A stretch of 42,653 nt of DNA from Candidatus Fermentibacterota bacterium (lineage in GTDB: Bacteria > Fermentibacterota > Fermentibacteria > Fermentibacterales > JCC-6), in NCBI GenBank assembly GCA_003646025.1, contig QNDR01000011.1:1-42653 (forward strand). Direction: 5' to 3'. Below the pieces are notes generated by a model. The model worked only from the letters and a program-made list of their open reading frames with translations. It was not told the origin of the DNA and did not search any database. Positions within the stretch are counted from its first letter, which is position 1. Each line of letters begins with the position of its first letter. Below are positions 17,506 through 25,909 of this stretch, one piece after another. The position numbers and the translations under genes are program-made.

Positions 17506-17534
17506 TTGACAAATTGACCGACGGTCAGAATAAT
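17506..17534 (+). promoter_or_regulatory. Promoter with TetR-type operator in the spacer
   Basis: TTGACA (17506-17511), a 17-nt spacer and AATAAT (17529-17534). Inside the spacer is the perfect palindrome TGACCG-A-CGGTCA (17515-17527). A repressor bound there would block RNA polymerase, the usual design of TetR autoregulation. It controls the TetR gene and probably the mbx-like genes behind it. Confidence 0.75.
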
Positions 17535-17577
17535 AACCGCTGTTTGGAAGTCAGTGCCACAGAAAAGGACAGTAAAT

Positions 17578-18195
17578 ATGACCGAGGCCAGGAAGCAGCA
17601 GGAGATAGCATACAGGAAAAACCTGATTCTCGATGCTGCAAGAATCATATTTTTCGACAAGGGTTTTGAAAACTCAACAATGGAGGACATTGCCCACAAA
17701 GCCGGGTACAGCAAGGGCTCTCTTTATTCTTATTTTGACAGTAAAAATGAGATATGCTTCACCATTGTTAACGACTATTTTTCGAAAATAGTTAAATTGA
17801 TTCAGAAAATTTCCAGTCAGGATATTTCCGGACTACAGAAACTGACAGGAATAAAAGATGCATTCGTTAATGAATACTCTCAGAACTCGCAGTTCTGCAA
17901 TATTTATGAAACGTTCAAGTACCATCAGGGTCAGTGTGTAGAAATTCAGGGCGAAAAGAAGGTAAACGAATCCTACAGTGGCAGGATCAGAGAGCTTATT
18001 GTGGGTATTGTTCAGTCCGGAATCAACGACGGCTCCATAAAGAACACAGTTGATGTTGCAAAACTTTCAATGGCATTCTGGAATGAGAAGAACTGTTTTC
18101 TGGCAGAGACCATGTTTACCGAAATCAATGCTTACGATTATCTGTTCGATTTGATTATCGATTCCATTAAAGTAGAGAGAGCTCACAGCGAATGA
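17578..18195 (+). CDS. TetR-family regulator heading the mbx-like operon
   Basis: 205 aa from ATG 17578, preceded by AAAAGGA; a GTG at 17554 in the same frame would leave only a ~13-nt leader. The N-terminal helix-turn-helix (MEDIAHKAGYSKGSLYSYFDSKNEI, about residues 35-60) is typical TetR. The C-terminal ligand domain is divergent, with three cysteines. The gene lies 100 nt upstream of the MrpE-like gene in the same direction with no strong promoter between, so it may be co-transcribed and regulate the complex. The ligand is unknown. Confidence 0.88.
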   Translation: MTEARKQQEIAYRKNLILDAARIIFFDKGFENSTMEDIAHKAGYSKGSLYSYFDSKNEICFTIVNDYFSKIVKLIQKISSQDISGLQKLTGIKDAFVNEYSQNSQFCNIYETFKYHQGQCVEIQGEKKVNESYSGRIRELIVGIVQSGINDGSIKNTVDVAKLSMAFWNEKNCFLAETMFTEINAYDYLFDLIIDSIKVERAHSE

Positions 18196-18295
18196 GTATC
18201 CAGCAGAGATTACCTGGACGGAGTAGTGATATCCGCTGTGTCCCGGAGTTCAGGGCAGGATGTTCCTTTTCTGTGAATTCATCAGCGGAGGATAT

Positions 18296-18790
18296 ATGAG
18301 AAAAGCAAAATCAGCGTTTTTAGGAGTTATTATTCTGTTTGCGATCTGGGTGATGCTTACAGACACTTCGCGGCAGGAACTGATTTTTGGAGGGGCAACA
18401 GCACTTCTGATTGCTGCTCTTTTCCACAGCAGGCTGACGGTTCTGGGCGATATCAGGCTGAATCCGAAGTCCCTGTTGTACATGGTGATCTATGTGTTCG
18501 TTTTTCTCTGGGAACTGCTTAAATCCAACATTGATGTTGCCCTTCGGGTCATCAACCCCAGACTGCCTATCAATCCAGGTATTGTAAAGGTAAAAACTTC
18601 ACTGAAAAGCCCTCTGGGAAGGGCCGTTCTGGCAAACTCCATAACGCTCACGCCTGGAACACTTACTGTGGAAATGAAAAACGACTACTTCTACATTCAC
18701 TGGATAGATGTAACAAGCGATGACATCGAAGGTGCCACGAAGGCTATTGTTTCACACTTTGAAAAGTATTTGGAGACCATCTTTGGCTGA
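18296..18790 (+). CDS. mrpE: MrpE/MbxA-like antiporter subunit
   Basis: 164 aa from ATG 18296, preceded by GGAGG. Two N-terminal membrane helices and a third around VIYVFVFLWELLKSN are followed by the conserved MrpE features RVINPRLPINPGIVKVKTSL and NSITLTPGTLTVEM. It is an accessory membrane subunit of the Mrp Na+/H+ antiporter module found in Mrp, Mbh and Mbx complexes. First structural gene of the operon. Confidence 0.92.
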   Translation: MRKAKSAFLGVIILFAIWVMLTDTSRQELIFGGATALLIAALFHSRLTVLGDIRLNPKSLLYMVIYVFVFLWELLKSNIDVALRVINPRLPINPGIVKVKTSLKSPLGRAVLANSITLTPGTLTVEMKNDYFYIHWIDVTSDDIEGATKAIVSHFEKYLETIFG

Positions 18791-19043
18791 TACAATCTAT
18801 AACGTAGCTGCGATTATCGCCCTGATCGGCATTGTCTTTACATTTGTAAGGATGCTTCTGGGCCCCACAGTTGCAGACAGAACAGTTGCTCTTGATGCTA
18901 TGACAATAATAGCAATCTCTGTGATTGTGTATTTAGGTTACTACCTGAATAGAATAATATATCTTGATGTGGCAATAGTTTATGCGCTGATGAGCTTTAT
19001 CGGTGTTGTGGCTGTTGCCCGCTACATAGAAGGGAAAAAATAA
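18783..19043 (+). CDS. mrpF: MrpF/MbxB-like antiporter subunit
   Basis: 86 aa from TTG 18783, placed 6 nt after GGAGA and overlapping the mrpE end by 8 nt; longer frames inside mrpE are rejected. Three hydrophobic helices with RMLLGPTVADRTVALDAM in the first loop, the MrpF hallmark. It is part of the cation-translocating membrane arm. Confidence 0.9.
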   Translation: MADTIYNVAAIIALIGIVFTFVRMLLGPTVADRTVALDAMTIIAISVIVYLGYYLNRIIYLDVAIVYALMSFIGVVAVARYIEGKK

Positions 19044-19381
19044 TGGAATTGACCGGGTCAATCATAACCTTGACAGGTTCCATTGTGCTGTTCCTGGGGG
19101 CTCTGGGGATTTTCAGAATGCCTGATGTGTACAACAGGATGCAGGCCGGTACAAAGGCAACCACTCTTGGAACGGTGCTTTTCCTCATTGGAGTTTCACT
19201 TGGACATCCGGGATGCGGATGTCAGGGTAAAATCTTCATCCTGATCGTTTTCATACTGGCAACCAATCCTGTTTCCTCCAACGCTCTCGCCAGAGCAGCT
19301 CACACTGCAGGAATCAAACTGACAGACCGTTCTGTGAAGGATGATCTGAAAGATGACACAGAAACGGGGGAGGCGAAATGA
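19043..19381 (+). CDS. mrpG: MrpG/MbxC-like antiporter subunit
   Basis: 112 aa. The segment LGALGIFRMPDVYNRMQAGTK is the MrpG signature, and the C-terminal region (TNPVSSNALARAAHTAGI) is equally typical. Three membrane helices. The middle loop contains the sequence PGCGCQG, two unusual cysteines whose role is unclear. Start and stop overlap neighbouring genes. Confidence 0.92.
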   Translation: MELTGSIITLTGSIVLFLGALGIFRMPDVYNRMQAGTKATTLGTVLFLIGVSLGHPGCGCQGKIFILIVFILATNPVSSNALARAAHTAGIKLTDRSVKDDLKDDTETGEAK

Positions 19382-19626
19382 TCCCCGTAATAGTGATTGT
19401 TCTTGGAATTGTCATGCTTGGCGCGGCATTTGCTGCCATCTACTTCAAGAGTCTTCTGGCTTCAATAATCAGTGCCGGTGTAATCAGCCTGCTTGCAAGC
19501 GTGCTGTACCTGATCCTGGGTTCTCCGGACGTGGCAATGACCGAAGCCACAATCGGTTCCGGGCTTACCACTGTAGTTTTCCTTTTTGCCCTTTACAGGG
19601 TACGGAAGGGGAATCCGGATGATTAA
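19378..19626 (+). CDS. MbhD/MbxD-like membrane subunit
   Basis: 82 aa with three helices. It matches the MrpA C-terminal/MbhD type: LGSPDVAMTEATIGSGLTTVVFLFAL is the conserved block. In Mbh and Mbx complexes this small protein replaces the C-terminal part of MrpA. It overlaps mrpG by 4 nt and the next gene by 8 nt. Confidence 0.9.
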   Translation: MIPVIVIVLGIVMLGAAFAAIYFKSLLASIISAGVISLLASVLYLILGSPDVAMTEATIGSGLTTVVFLFALYRVRKGNPDD

Positions 19627-20296
19627 ATACCTGGCGGTAATAGTTTCCGTTGTCGGGCTTGGTATGATTTTTCTGCCCATTGTAACAGGCTTTCATGAGG
19701 CGGAGCAGCTCAGCCCTCTTGCTGCGCAGTATGTTGAAGGGTCTATAAACGACCTTGAAACCCAGAATGTGGTAACATCTGTGATAGTGACATACCGAGG
19801 TCTTGATACTCTTGGCGAGGTTACTGTGCTGTTCCTTGCAACTGTCGGGGTTGGTCTGCTTCTGAAGGGTACGCAGGAAGACAGGCTGCTTATGCCTTTT
19901 TCCGAGCTGCTTGAAACTACCTCGTCAGTTCTGGTTGCTATGATAATGGTTCTGGGAATCTACATTTTCTCCCACGGCCACCTTACCCCTGGCGGGGGTT
20001 TTCAGGGTGGAGTGGTTATTGCGTCCGGTTTCCTTCTTCTGCTTCTGGCCAGCTCAGGAACAAAGATAAACCACCTGGTTCTTAATCTGGTTGAGTCTGT
20101 TTCCGGTGCCGCTTATGTGGGTATAGGCGCTGCCGGTCTCGTGCTTGCTGTTGGTTTCCTCAGTCCGGAGATTCTTCCTCTCGGAGATTTCGGCAGGTTG
20201 CTGAGTGCCGGTGCTATTCCGGTTATCTACTCCCTTATCGGCCTCAAGGTCGGATCGGAGCTCACCAGCATTCTGGTAACAATGGGAGGTGAATGA
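19619..20296 (+). CDS. MbhE-MrpB-like fused membrane subunit
   Basis: 225 aa from ATG 19619. Residues 1-~95 resemble MbhE (two helices flanking a periplasmic loop), and the rest is an MrpB/MbhF domain with the diagnostic HGHLTPGGGFQGGVVIASGF. The two parts are separate genes in many Mbh systems and fused here. The operon continues with a 4-nt overlap to mrpC. Confidence 0.88.
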   Translation: MIKYLAVIVSVVGLGMIFLPIVTGFHEAEQLSPLAAQYVEGSINDLETQNVVTSVIVTYRGLDTLGEVTVLFLATVGVGLLLKGTQEDRLLMPFSELLETTSSVLVAMIMVLGIYIFSHGHLTPGGGFQGGVVIASGFLLLLLASSGTKINHLVLNLVESVSGAAYVGIGAAGLVLAVGFLSPEILPLGDFGRLLSAGAIPVIYSLIGLKVGSELTSILVTMGGE

Positions 20297-20661
20297 TGAT
20301 TTCAATATCGATGCTGTCACTGATCCTTGGAATCGCACTTCTTATCACAGGCATATTTGCAATGCTTACGAGAAAGAACCTGATCAGGATAGTGATCGGT
20401 TTTTCCATTGCAGATACAGGTACGCACATCATAATCGTCTCACTTGGTTACCTCAGAGGCAGAACGGCTCCGATTATTGACAGAGCCGTAAATGCTGCCG
20501 ATGCTGTTCAGAAAGTTGTTGATCCCATACCTTCGGCACTGGTGCTTACGGCTATAGTGATCGGCCTTGCTGTAACTGCGGTAATGCTGAGTTTCGTTGT
20601 GGAGATGTACAGGAAAAACAGGTCGCTTTCAATAGATGACTATCAGGAGTTAAAATGGTAA
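20293..20661 (+). CDS. mrpC: MrpC/NuoK-like subunit
   Basis: 122 aa, three helices, homologous to NuoK. RKNLIRIVIGFSI and DPIPSALVLTAIVIGLAVTAV are the MrpC signature blocks. It forms part of the ion path between the Mrp module and the core. Start is one of two tandem ATGs at 20293 and 20296. It overlaps the next gene by 7 nt. Confidence 0.92.
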   Translation: MMISISMLSLILGIALLITGIFAMLTRKNLIRIVIGFSIADTGTHIIIVSLGYLRGRTAPIIDRAVNAADAVQKVVDPIPSALVLTAIVIGLAVTAVMLSFVVEMYRKNRSLSIDDYQELKW

Positions 20662-23600
20662 GCCCTATTTACATACTTATACTGTCGCTGGCTGCTGGAT
20701 TTCTGTTGTCTATTATCGACAGGGGCGGAAGAAAGATATCTCTTGCGGTGTTCTATGGTGTTCTCGCCTTCAATACTGCTCTGATCATTGACTGGACATA
20801 CCGGTTTGTCTTTCTTCATGCGCCGACACTGGTAATCAATACCGCAGGATTCAGTGCTCCGGTCTCCATCAATCTGGAACTGGGAATGATTCAGGCATTT
20901 GTTCTGGTGTTCACGAACCTTACAGGGCTGCTTGCCGCAGTGTTCCTGTTCAGAAAATTCATGGAGAGCAAAGTATCCTCTCTTATTCTGTACCTGCTTC
21001 TTGTTATGAGTGTGAACGGTCTCGTGATGACAAGGGATCTCTTCAACATGTTTGTTTTTCTGGAGATTCTTTCCATCTCAACCTATGCACTCACAACGAT
21101 CACCAGAACAAAAACCTCTCTTTCCGCCGGTTTTAAATACATGATGGCAGGTAGTGTCGCGTCTATTTTCTTCCTGATGGGCGTGGTGTTTGTCTACCAC
21201 TTCACCGGTAACCTGAATCTTGACTTTATCCATGCGGACCAGTTTGCCGGCACAGGGCTGGTTGCTCTGTTTATGCTGACAATGGCTGTTTTTATAGAGC
21301 TCAAACCATTTCCGGCAAACGGCTGGGCACTTGATGTGTACCAGTCGGTGGATTCGGGTATCGTTTCGGTAATAGCGGTTATAAACTCTGCAGCCATCGG
21401 TTTTGTTTTCTACAGGCTGATACCTCTGATGCCGCAGAGCTTCCTCACTGTTTTCGGCGCTGCCGGTGTGATAACTTTTTTCTTCTCCAATATGATGGGC
21501 TTGAAACAGAAGAATGCCAAGAGACTTCTGGGATACTCTTCCATAGGTCATATGGGGCTTCTGATGGCAAGCATTGTGTTCACAATTGGAGCTCCGTCAA
21601 CAGTTCGCTACCTGATAATCGGCGGTTTTTTTGTGAACCATCTGGTTGCCAAAGCCGGGCTTTTCTGGCTTTCAGGAATAGTCCGTCAGGAGAACATCAG
21701 AGGCTGGGCTGTTCTCAAGAACAACAGACTGCTTCTTGTGCTGTTCGGTGTGTTTATCTTCGCTCTTTCAGGTTTCCCGCCGTTCGCGGGCTTCTGGGCA
21801 AAGTGGGAGTTTGTAAAGGTGCTCATAGAGTCAAGAATGTTCTTCGTTCTGGGTGCCGTTCTTACAGGTTCGCTGTTTGAGCTGATCTTCCTGTTCAGAT
21901 GGCTGACCATCACAGTGAAGGAAGACGAAACACAGCTGGAAAAGATAACAACACCAGACAGCGGAAGTGTTTTCGCAACTTCCGTGTTTGCCCTTCTGGC
22001 AACAGTTGTTGCCGCCGGCGTAATGAAGTACTTCTATAATTTCGGCTGGGTGCAGACACTGCCTGCAGCTGCGGCGCTTATCGTTTACCTTCTGGATTTC
22101 CTGCCTTCAAAGCTCAAGGGTTTTGTTTCTCTCGGGGCAGTGGCCGCATACGGGTACTACATCTATCCGCTTCTTGAAAGCAATCTGCAGCTGTTCTTCG
22201 GAGTGATATTTATTGTGGGAAGTGCCATCAACATAATCAGTACACTGAACAGAAAGAACCAGAATCGGGGGTTCTACGGTTTTCTGCTCATGATGATATT
22301 CTCCTTCGGGAATCTCCTGATTGCCTCTACGTACCTTGAGTTTTTCCTGAGCTGGGAGTTCATGACGATATCGTCTTTCCTGTTGATCCTCAGAGGTCAG
22401 AAGGCTCAGAGAGCTTCTCTGTTGTATATGATATTTTCAACAGCAGGTGCTTACCTGCTTATGACCGGGTTCAGTTTCGCACCGGCATTAACTTCCACTT
22501 CTGCTTTAATGCTGTCAATTGAGTTTGTGAAGCTGCCGCTCATATCGGTGATTGTCCTGGCAATAGGATTTATGATCAAGGCCGGTTCGGTGGGTGTTCA
22601 CATCTGGCTGCCGGAAGCTCACGCCGAGGCAGAAGCGGATGTTTCGTCCTTTATATCGGCGATACTTCTGAAAGCCGGTGTGCTGGGGCTTCTGATGGTC
22701 GCAATTTCATGCATTGCCCATGCGCCTTCTTTCCCGGTGTTTTACTGGATTGGCTGGATCGGTGTGATAACAGCACTTGTGGGAGCTTTCATGGCTTCAT
22801 TCCAGGAAGATGCCAAGAGGCTGCTTGCGTATTCAAGCATGAGCCAGGTCGGTTATGTGGTAGCTGCTCTTGCCATGATAACCCATCTCGGGTGGGTTTC
22901 CGCTCTGTATCTGGCCTTCAATCACATGATGTTTAAATCCGCTTTGTTCATAGCCATTGCCGGTGTCTACTACCGTACACACACGAGAAAAATGTATGAG
23001 ATGGGCGGGCTTATTTCAAGGATGCCCTGGTCATACATGACAGTGCTGATCTCTATCATAGCGGTATCAGGTGTTCCGCCTCTCTCAGGCTTTGGGGCAA
23101 AGTGGCTGATCTATACGGCATTTATCACAAAGGGATGGTACCTGCAGGCAGGAGTTCTGTTCTTTGCCTCCGCGGTGAGTTTCCTGTATCTGTATCGTCT
23201 GATACACGCAATATTCCTTGGACAGCTGAAATCGGAACATCAGGAAATAAAAGAAGCTCCGGCGTGGTTCATTATTCCCCAGTACATCTTCCTGGCTGGA
23301 ATAATGGTGTTGTCCATGTTCCCCAACCTGATGATCAGGCCGCTGAACTCCATAGCTATGCACTACTTTAATTCGTCAATTTCCATTGAAGGATTAACCG
23401 TAGTAAGCGATCTTGGTTACTGGAACGGGAACTTTGTGATGCACATAACAATGGCAATCTTCGCCGTACCGTTTGTTGTGTTGCTTCTGCTCAGGGGGAA
23501 AACCCAGAGGGTAAAGCAGTTTAACATCGTGTACGCCGCAGAGAGGCCGGAAAGCCCTGAAACAACCCATGTCGCGTACAACATGTACGCCCACTACAGA

Positions 23601-23777
23601 AAGGCTCTTGGCGGATGGGCCAGCCCCCGGATTGAAAACTTCTGGAACGGTGTTGCCGAGTGGTCGCACACGCTGGGTGATTTCTTCCGCAGAGTGTACA
23701 CTGGAAACGGCCAAACATATATTTTGCATATCATAATGTATATTGTGGCTATATATGTTGTGATGGGGGTAAAATAA
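20655..23777 (+). CDS. Fused double MrpD/NuoL-N-type antiporter subunit
   Basis: 1040 aa, about twice the length of one MrpD. The first half (to about 490) shows a buried Glu in MFVFLEILS (~136), lysine in ELKPFPANGWALD (~216) and NHLVAKAGLF. The second half repeats this: FLSWEFMTIS (~565), MIKAGSVGVHIWLPEAH (~639) and NHMMFKSALF. Each half therefore retains a plausible proton-translocating Lys/Glu set. In archaeal Mbx operons MbxH and MbxH' are adjacent genes; here they are one chain. The C-terminus adds a soluble stretch and a last helix. It contributes two putative ion-pumping units. Confidence 0.9.
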   Translation: MVSPIYILILSLAAGFLLSIIDRGGRKISLAVFYGVLAFNTALIIDWTYRFVFLHAPTLVINTAGFSAPVSINLELGMIQAFVLVFTNLTGLLAAVFLFRKFMESKVSSLILYLLLVMSVNGLVMTRDLFNMFVFLEILSISTYALTTITRTKTSLSAGFKYMMAGSVASIFFLMGVVFVYHFTGNLNLDFIHADQFAGTGLVALFMLTMAVFIELKPFPANGWALDVYQSVDSGIVSVIAVINSAAIGFVFYRLIPLMPQSFLTVFGAAGVITFFFSNMMGLKQKNAKRLLGYSSIGHMGLLMASIVFTIGAPSTVRYLIIGGFFVNHLVAKAGLFWLSGIVRQENIRGWAVLKNNRLLLVLFGVFIFALSGFPPFAGFWAKWEFVKVLIESRMFFVLGAVLTGSLFELIFLFRWLTITVKEDETQLEKITTPDSGSVFATSVFALLATVVAAGVMKYFYNFGWVQTLPAAAALIVYLLDFLPSKLKGFVSLGAVAAYGYYIYPLLESNLQLFFGVIFIVGSAINIISTLNRKNQNRGFYGFLLMMIFSFGNLLIASTYLEFFLSWEFMTISSFLLILRGQKAQRASLLYMIFSTAGAYLLMTGFSFAPALTSTSALMLSIEFVKLPLISVIVLAIGFMIKAGSVGVHIWLPEAHAEAEADVSSFISAILLKAGVLGLLMVAISCIAHAPSFPVFYWIGWIGVITALVGAFMASFQEDAKRLLAYSSMSQVGYVVAALAMITHLGWVSALYLAFNHMMFKSALFIAIAGVYYRTHTRKMYEMGGLISRMPWSYMTVLISIIAVSGVPPLSGFGAKWLIYTAFITKGWYLQAGVLFFASAVSFLYLYRLIHAIFLGQLKSEHQEIKEAPAWFIIPQYIFLAGIMVLSMFPNLMIRPLNSIAMHYFNSSISIEGLTVVSDLGYWNGNFVMHITMAIFAVPFVVLLLLRGKTQRVKQFNIVYAAERPESPETTHVAYNMYAHYRKALGGWASPRIENFWNGVAEWSHTLGDFFRRVYTGNGQTYILHIIMYIVAIYVVMGVK

Positions 23778-24700
23778 TGAGTATATGGACAAAGGTTTTA
23801 TATGCAGTTGTTTCTGTATCCGTTGCAACGGTGTATGGATTAACACTGGGTGGAATTGTTCGGAAACTGTACGCAAGAGTTCACGGCAGGTTCGGTCCCC
23901 CTGTGTGGCAACCGTTCCTGGATATAATCCAGACTTACAGCAGGAGAGTTGCCGTTTCACACGGAAACATGTTCTTCCTGGGACCCGTGCTCAGGCTTGC
24001 AGGAGGGCTGGGTACATACCTGTTCATTCCGGTGATCTTTGGTTCGGCGCTGTTCTCCAACTTCTCCATGGCTGGTGACCTTCTTCTGGTGATGTACTTC
24101 GTGTTCTTCGGGCAGCTGGGAATGGCACTGGGAGCAGGGCAGGGAGGGCATCCGTACTCTCCTCTGGGAATAGCAAGGGGACTTGCTCAGATGTCGGCTT
24201 TTGAAGTACCATTCTCCCTTGCGGTAATTGCCGTTGCAATACAGTACAACTCGCTGAATATCACATCAATTGTTGCCGCTCAGCAGGGTGGTTTCATGCA
24301 CTGGACTCTGTTTACCAACCCTCTGGCTGTGATTGCGGCAATGATCTCAATTCTGGGAATGAATATGCATGCTCCATTCAGTATCGTTATGGCTCCTCAG
24401 GAGATTCCGATAGGTCCTCCAATTGAGATGAACGGTAGTTTTTTAAGCATACTGCAGACGAACAGAGGTCTGTTCGCGGCGGCAAAACTTGTACTGTTCA
24501 TGAATCTGTTTTTTGGCGGAGCTACCAATATCATTGAAATGATAGTAAAGACTTTCTTTATCTACATGTTCTCTGTGTTTGTCGGGGCTGCATACCCACG
24601 GTTCAGACCTGAGCAGTCTTTCAGGTTCTTCCTTAAGTGGCCGGCCTTTATAGGAGTTCTTTCAATAATCTACATTACATATCTTGGAGGGGCATCGTGA
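23777..24700 (+). CDS. NuoH/MbxM-like membrane subunit
   Basis: 307 aa, about eight helices. It carries KLYARVHGRFGPPVWQPFLD, the quinone-site-like loop of NuoH/EchB proteins, plus ARGLAQMSAFEVPFSL and MAPQEIPIGPP. This subunit docks the hydrophilic arm to the membrane arm. The position before the NuoB-like gene matches the MbxM position (H-H'-M-J). Overlaps both neighbours. Confidence 0.92.
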   Translation: MSIWTKVLYAVVSVSVATVYGLTLGGIVRKLYARVHGRFGPPVWQPFLDIIQTYSRRVAVSHGNMFFLGPVLRLAGGLGTYLFIPVIFGSALFSNFSMAGDLLLVMYFVFFGQLGMALGAGQGGHPYSPLGIARGLAQMSAFEVPFSLAVIAVAIQYNSLNITSIVAAQQGGFMHWTLFTNPLAVIAAMISILGMNMHAPFSIVMAPQEIPIGPPIEMNGSFLSILQTNRGLFAAAKLVLFMNLFFGGATNIIEMIVKTFFIYMFSVFVGAAYPRFRPEQSFRFFLKWPAFIGVLSIIYITYLGGAS

Positions 24701-25338
24701 ACAGGAAACACATAGATGAGATAGAAAAACAGATGAAGCTCGCAAACGAAGGACTTCCTGAAGAGGAACGCAAGTTCTTTGCAGATGTTATTCCCACACG
24801 GGTTGATCCCTTCAATAAGTACTGGGAACAGTTTCTTAACTGGGCCAGATCCCGTTCTCTGTGGATGCTTGCATTCGGTACCGGATGCGGAGCCACGGAA
24901 CTGAGGCCTCTGATGACCTCCAGGTTTGATATGGCAAGGTTCGGTATTTTCCCAAGACCCACACCCAGACAGGCTTCAGTTTTTGTTGTAGGCGGCTATG
25001 CCTCAATAAAAACGATCAAGAGAATTATCCGCAGTTACGAGCAGATGCAGGGGCCCAAGTATGTGATCGCACTTGGAAGCTGCACCATAAACGGCGGTAT
25101 GTACTACGATAGCTACAACACCATCAACAGGCTCGACTACTACATCCCGGTTGATGTTTACATTGCAGGCTGCATGCCCCGCCCTGAAGCTCTTATTGCA
25201 GGTTTCAACCGGTTGAAGGAGAAGATTGTGGCCGGTGAGTGCGAGGGCATGAACGAGTACACGGACAAGTTTGACTGGTTCAAGAAAAACCAGAAAGAGA
25301 TCATCAAAGACTGGAATATGCCGGACTACAACTGGTAG
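24697..25338 (+). CDS. NuoB/MbxJ-like iron-sulfur subunit
   Basis: 213 aa from GTG 24697, preceded by GGAGGGG. The proximal-cluster region has FGTGC64GATE, ALGSC129TINGG and AGC159MPRPEA. NuoB has two adjacent cysteines at the first position (CC) and hydrogenases have CxxC; here the second is G65, leaving three obvious ligands. The N-terminal ~50 residues are an extra, charged segment. It transfers electrons to or from the NuoD-like subunit. Confidence 0.9.
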   Translation: MNRKHIDEIEKQMKLANEGLPEEERKFFADVIPTRVDPFNKYWEQFLNWARSRSLWMLAFGTGCGATELRPLMTSRFDMARFGIFPRPTPRQASVFVVGGYASIKTIKRIIRSYEQMQGPKYVIALGSCTINGGMYYDSYNTINRLDYYIPVDVYIAGCMPRPEALIAGFNRLKEKIVAGECEGMNEYTDKFDWFKKNQKEIIKDWNMPDYNW

Positions 25339-25348
25339 GAGTAAATAC

Positions 25349-25909
25349 ATGGAGCAGTTAGTAAAAAGGATAAACGGGATGATCCATCTAAAAGCCTACA
25401 ACAGGCAAAGGGATGATCTCTTCTTTATCACCGTGGAAAAGAGTCAGCTTGAGCTGGTTCTTTCACATTTAAAGAACAACGAGGGATTCACCCATCTTGC
25501 CTTCCTTCAGGCGGTGGATTTTCTTGAGGATTCGAAGTTTCAGCTTACCTACATGCTTTACAACTATGACATCAGAGTAAACCTTGGAGTTAAAGTTCTG
25601 ATAGGTAGAGACAAAGCAGAAATGACTTCAATCCACAAGCTGTGGGCTCACGCATGGCAGTACCAGCGTGAACTTCATGAGTTGTTTGGTATTAATTTCC
25701 CGGGGTCACCGCGGGTGGAGGAGTCTTTTGTTCTGGAGGGCTGGGAGGAAATGCCTCCAATGAGAAGGGATTTCGATACAAAGGAATATTCGGAAAGAAC
25801 TTTTTACCAGCGTCCCGGCAGGTCTACAAATGACCCGAAAGAATACATGAAAGAGAAGATGTACAAAAACTATGCGGCATCTCCCAGGATCAGGAGAGAT
25901 GATGAGTAA
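25349..25909 (+). CDS. NuoC/MbxK-like subunit
   Basis: 186 aa from ATG 25349. The conserved NuoC core is present: WAHAWQYQRELHELFGINFPG and WEEMPPMRRDF, followed by a charged C-terminal extension. It is a structural peripheral-arm subunit without redox centres. Located between NuoB-like and NuoD-like genes as in mbxJ-K-L. Confidence 0.9.
   Translation: MEQLVKRINGMIHLKAYNRQRDDLFFITVEKSQLELVLSHLKNNEGFTHLAFLQAVDFLEDSKFQLTYMLYNYDIRVNLGVKVLIGRDKAEMTSIHKLWAHAWQYQRELHELFGINFPGSPRVEESFVLEGWEEMPPMRRDFDTKEYSERTFYQRPGRSTNDPKEYMKEKMYKNYAASPRIRRDDE

Noticed and set aside
23394-23960. 188-aa minus-strand frame
   Set aside because: Antisense to the fused MrpD and NuoH-like genes; codon-bias shadow.
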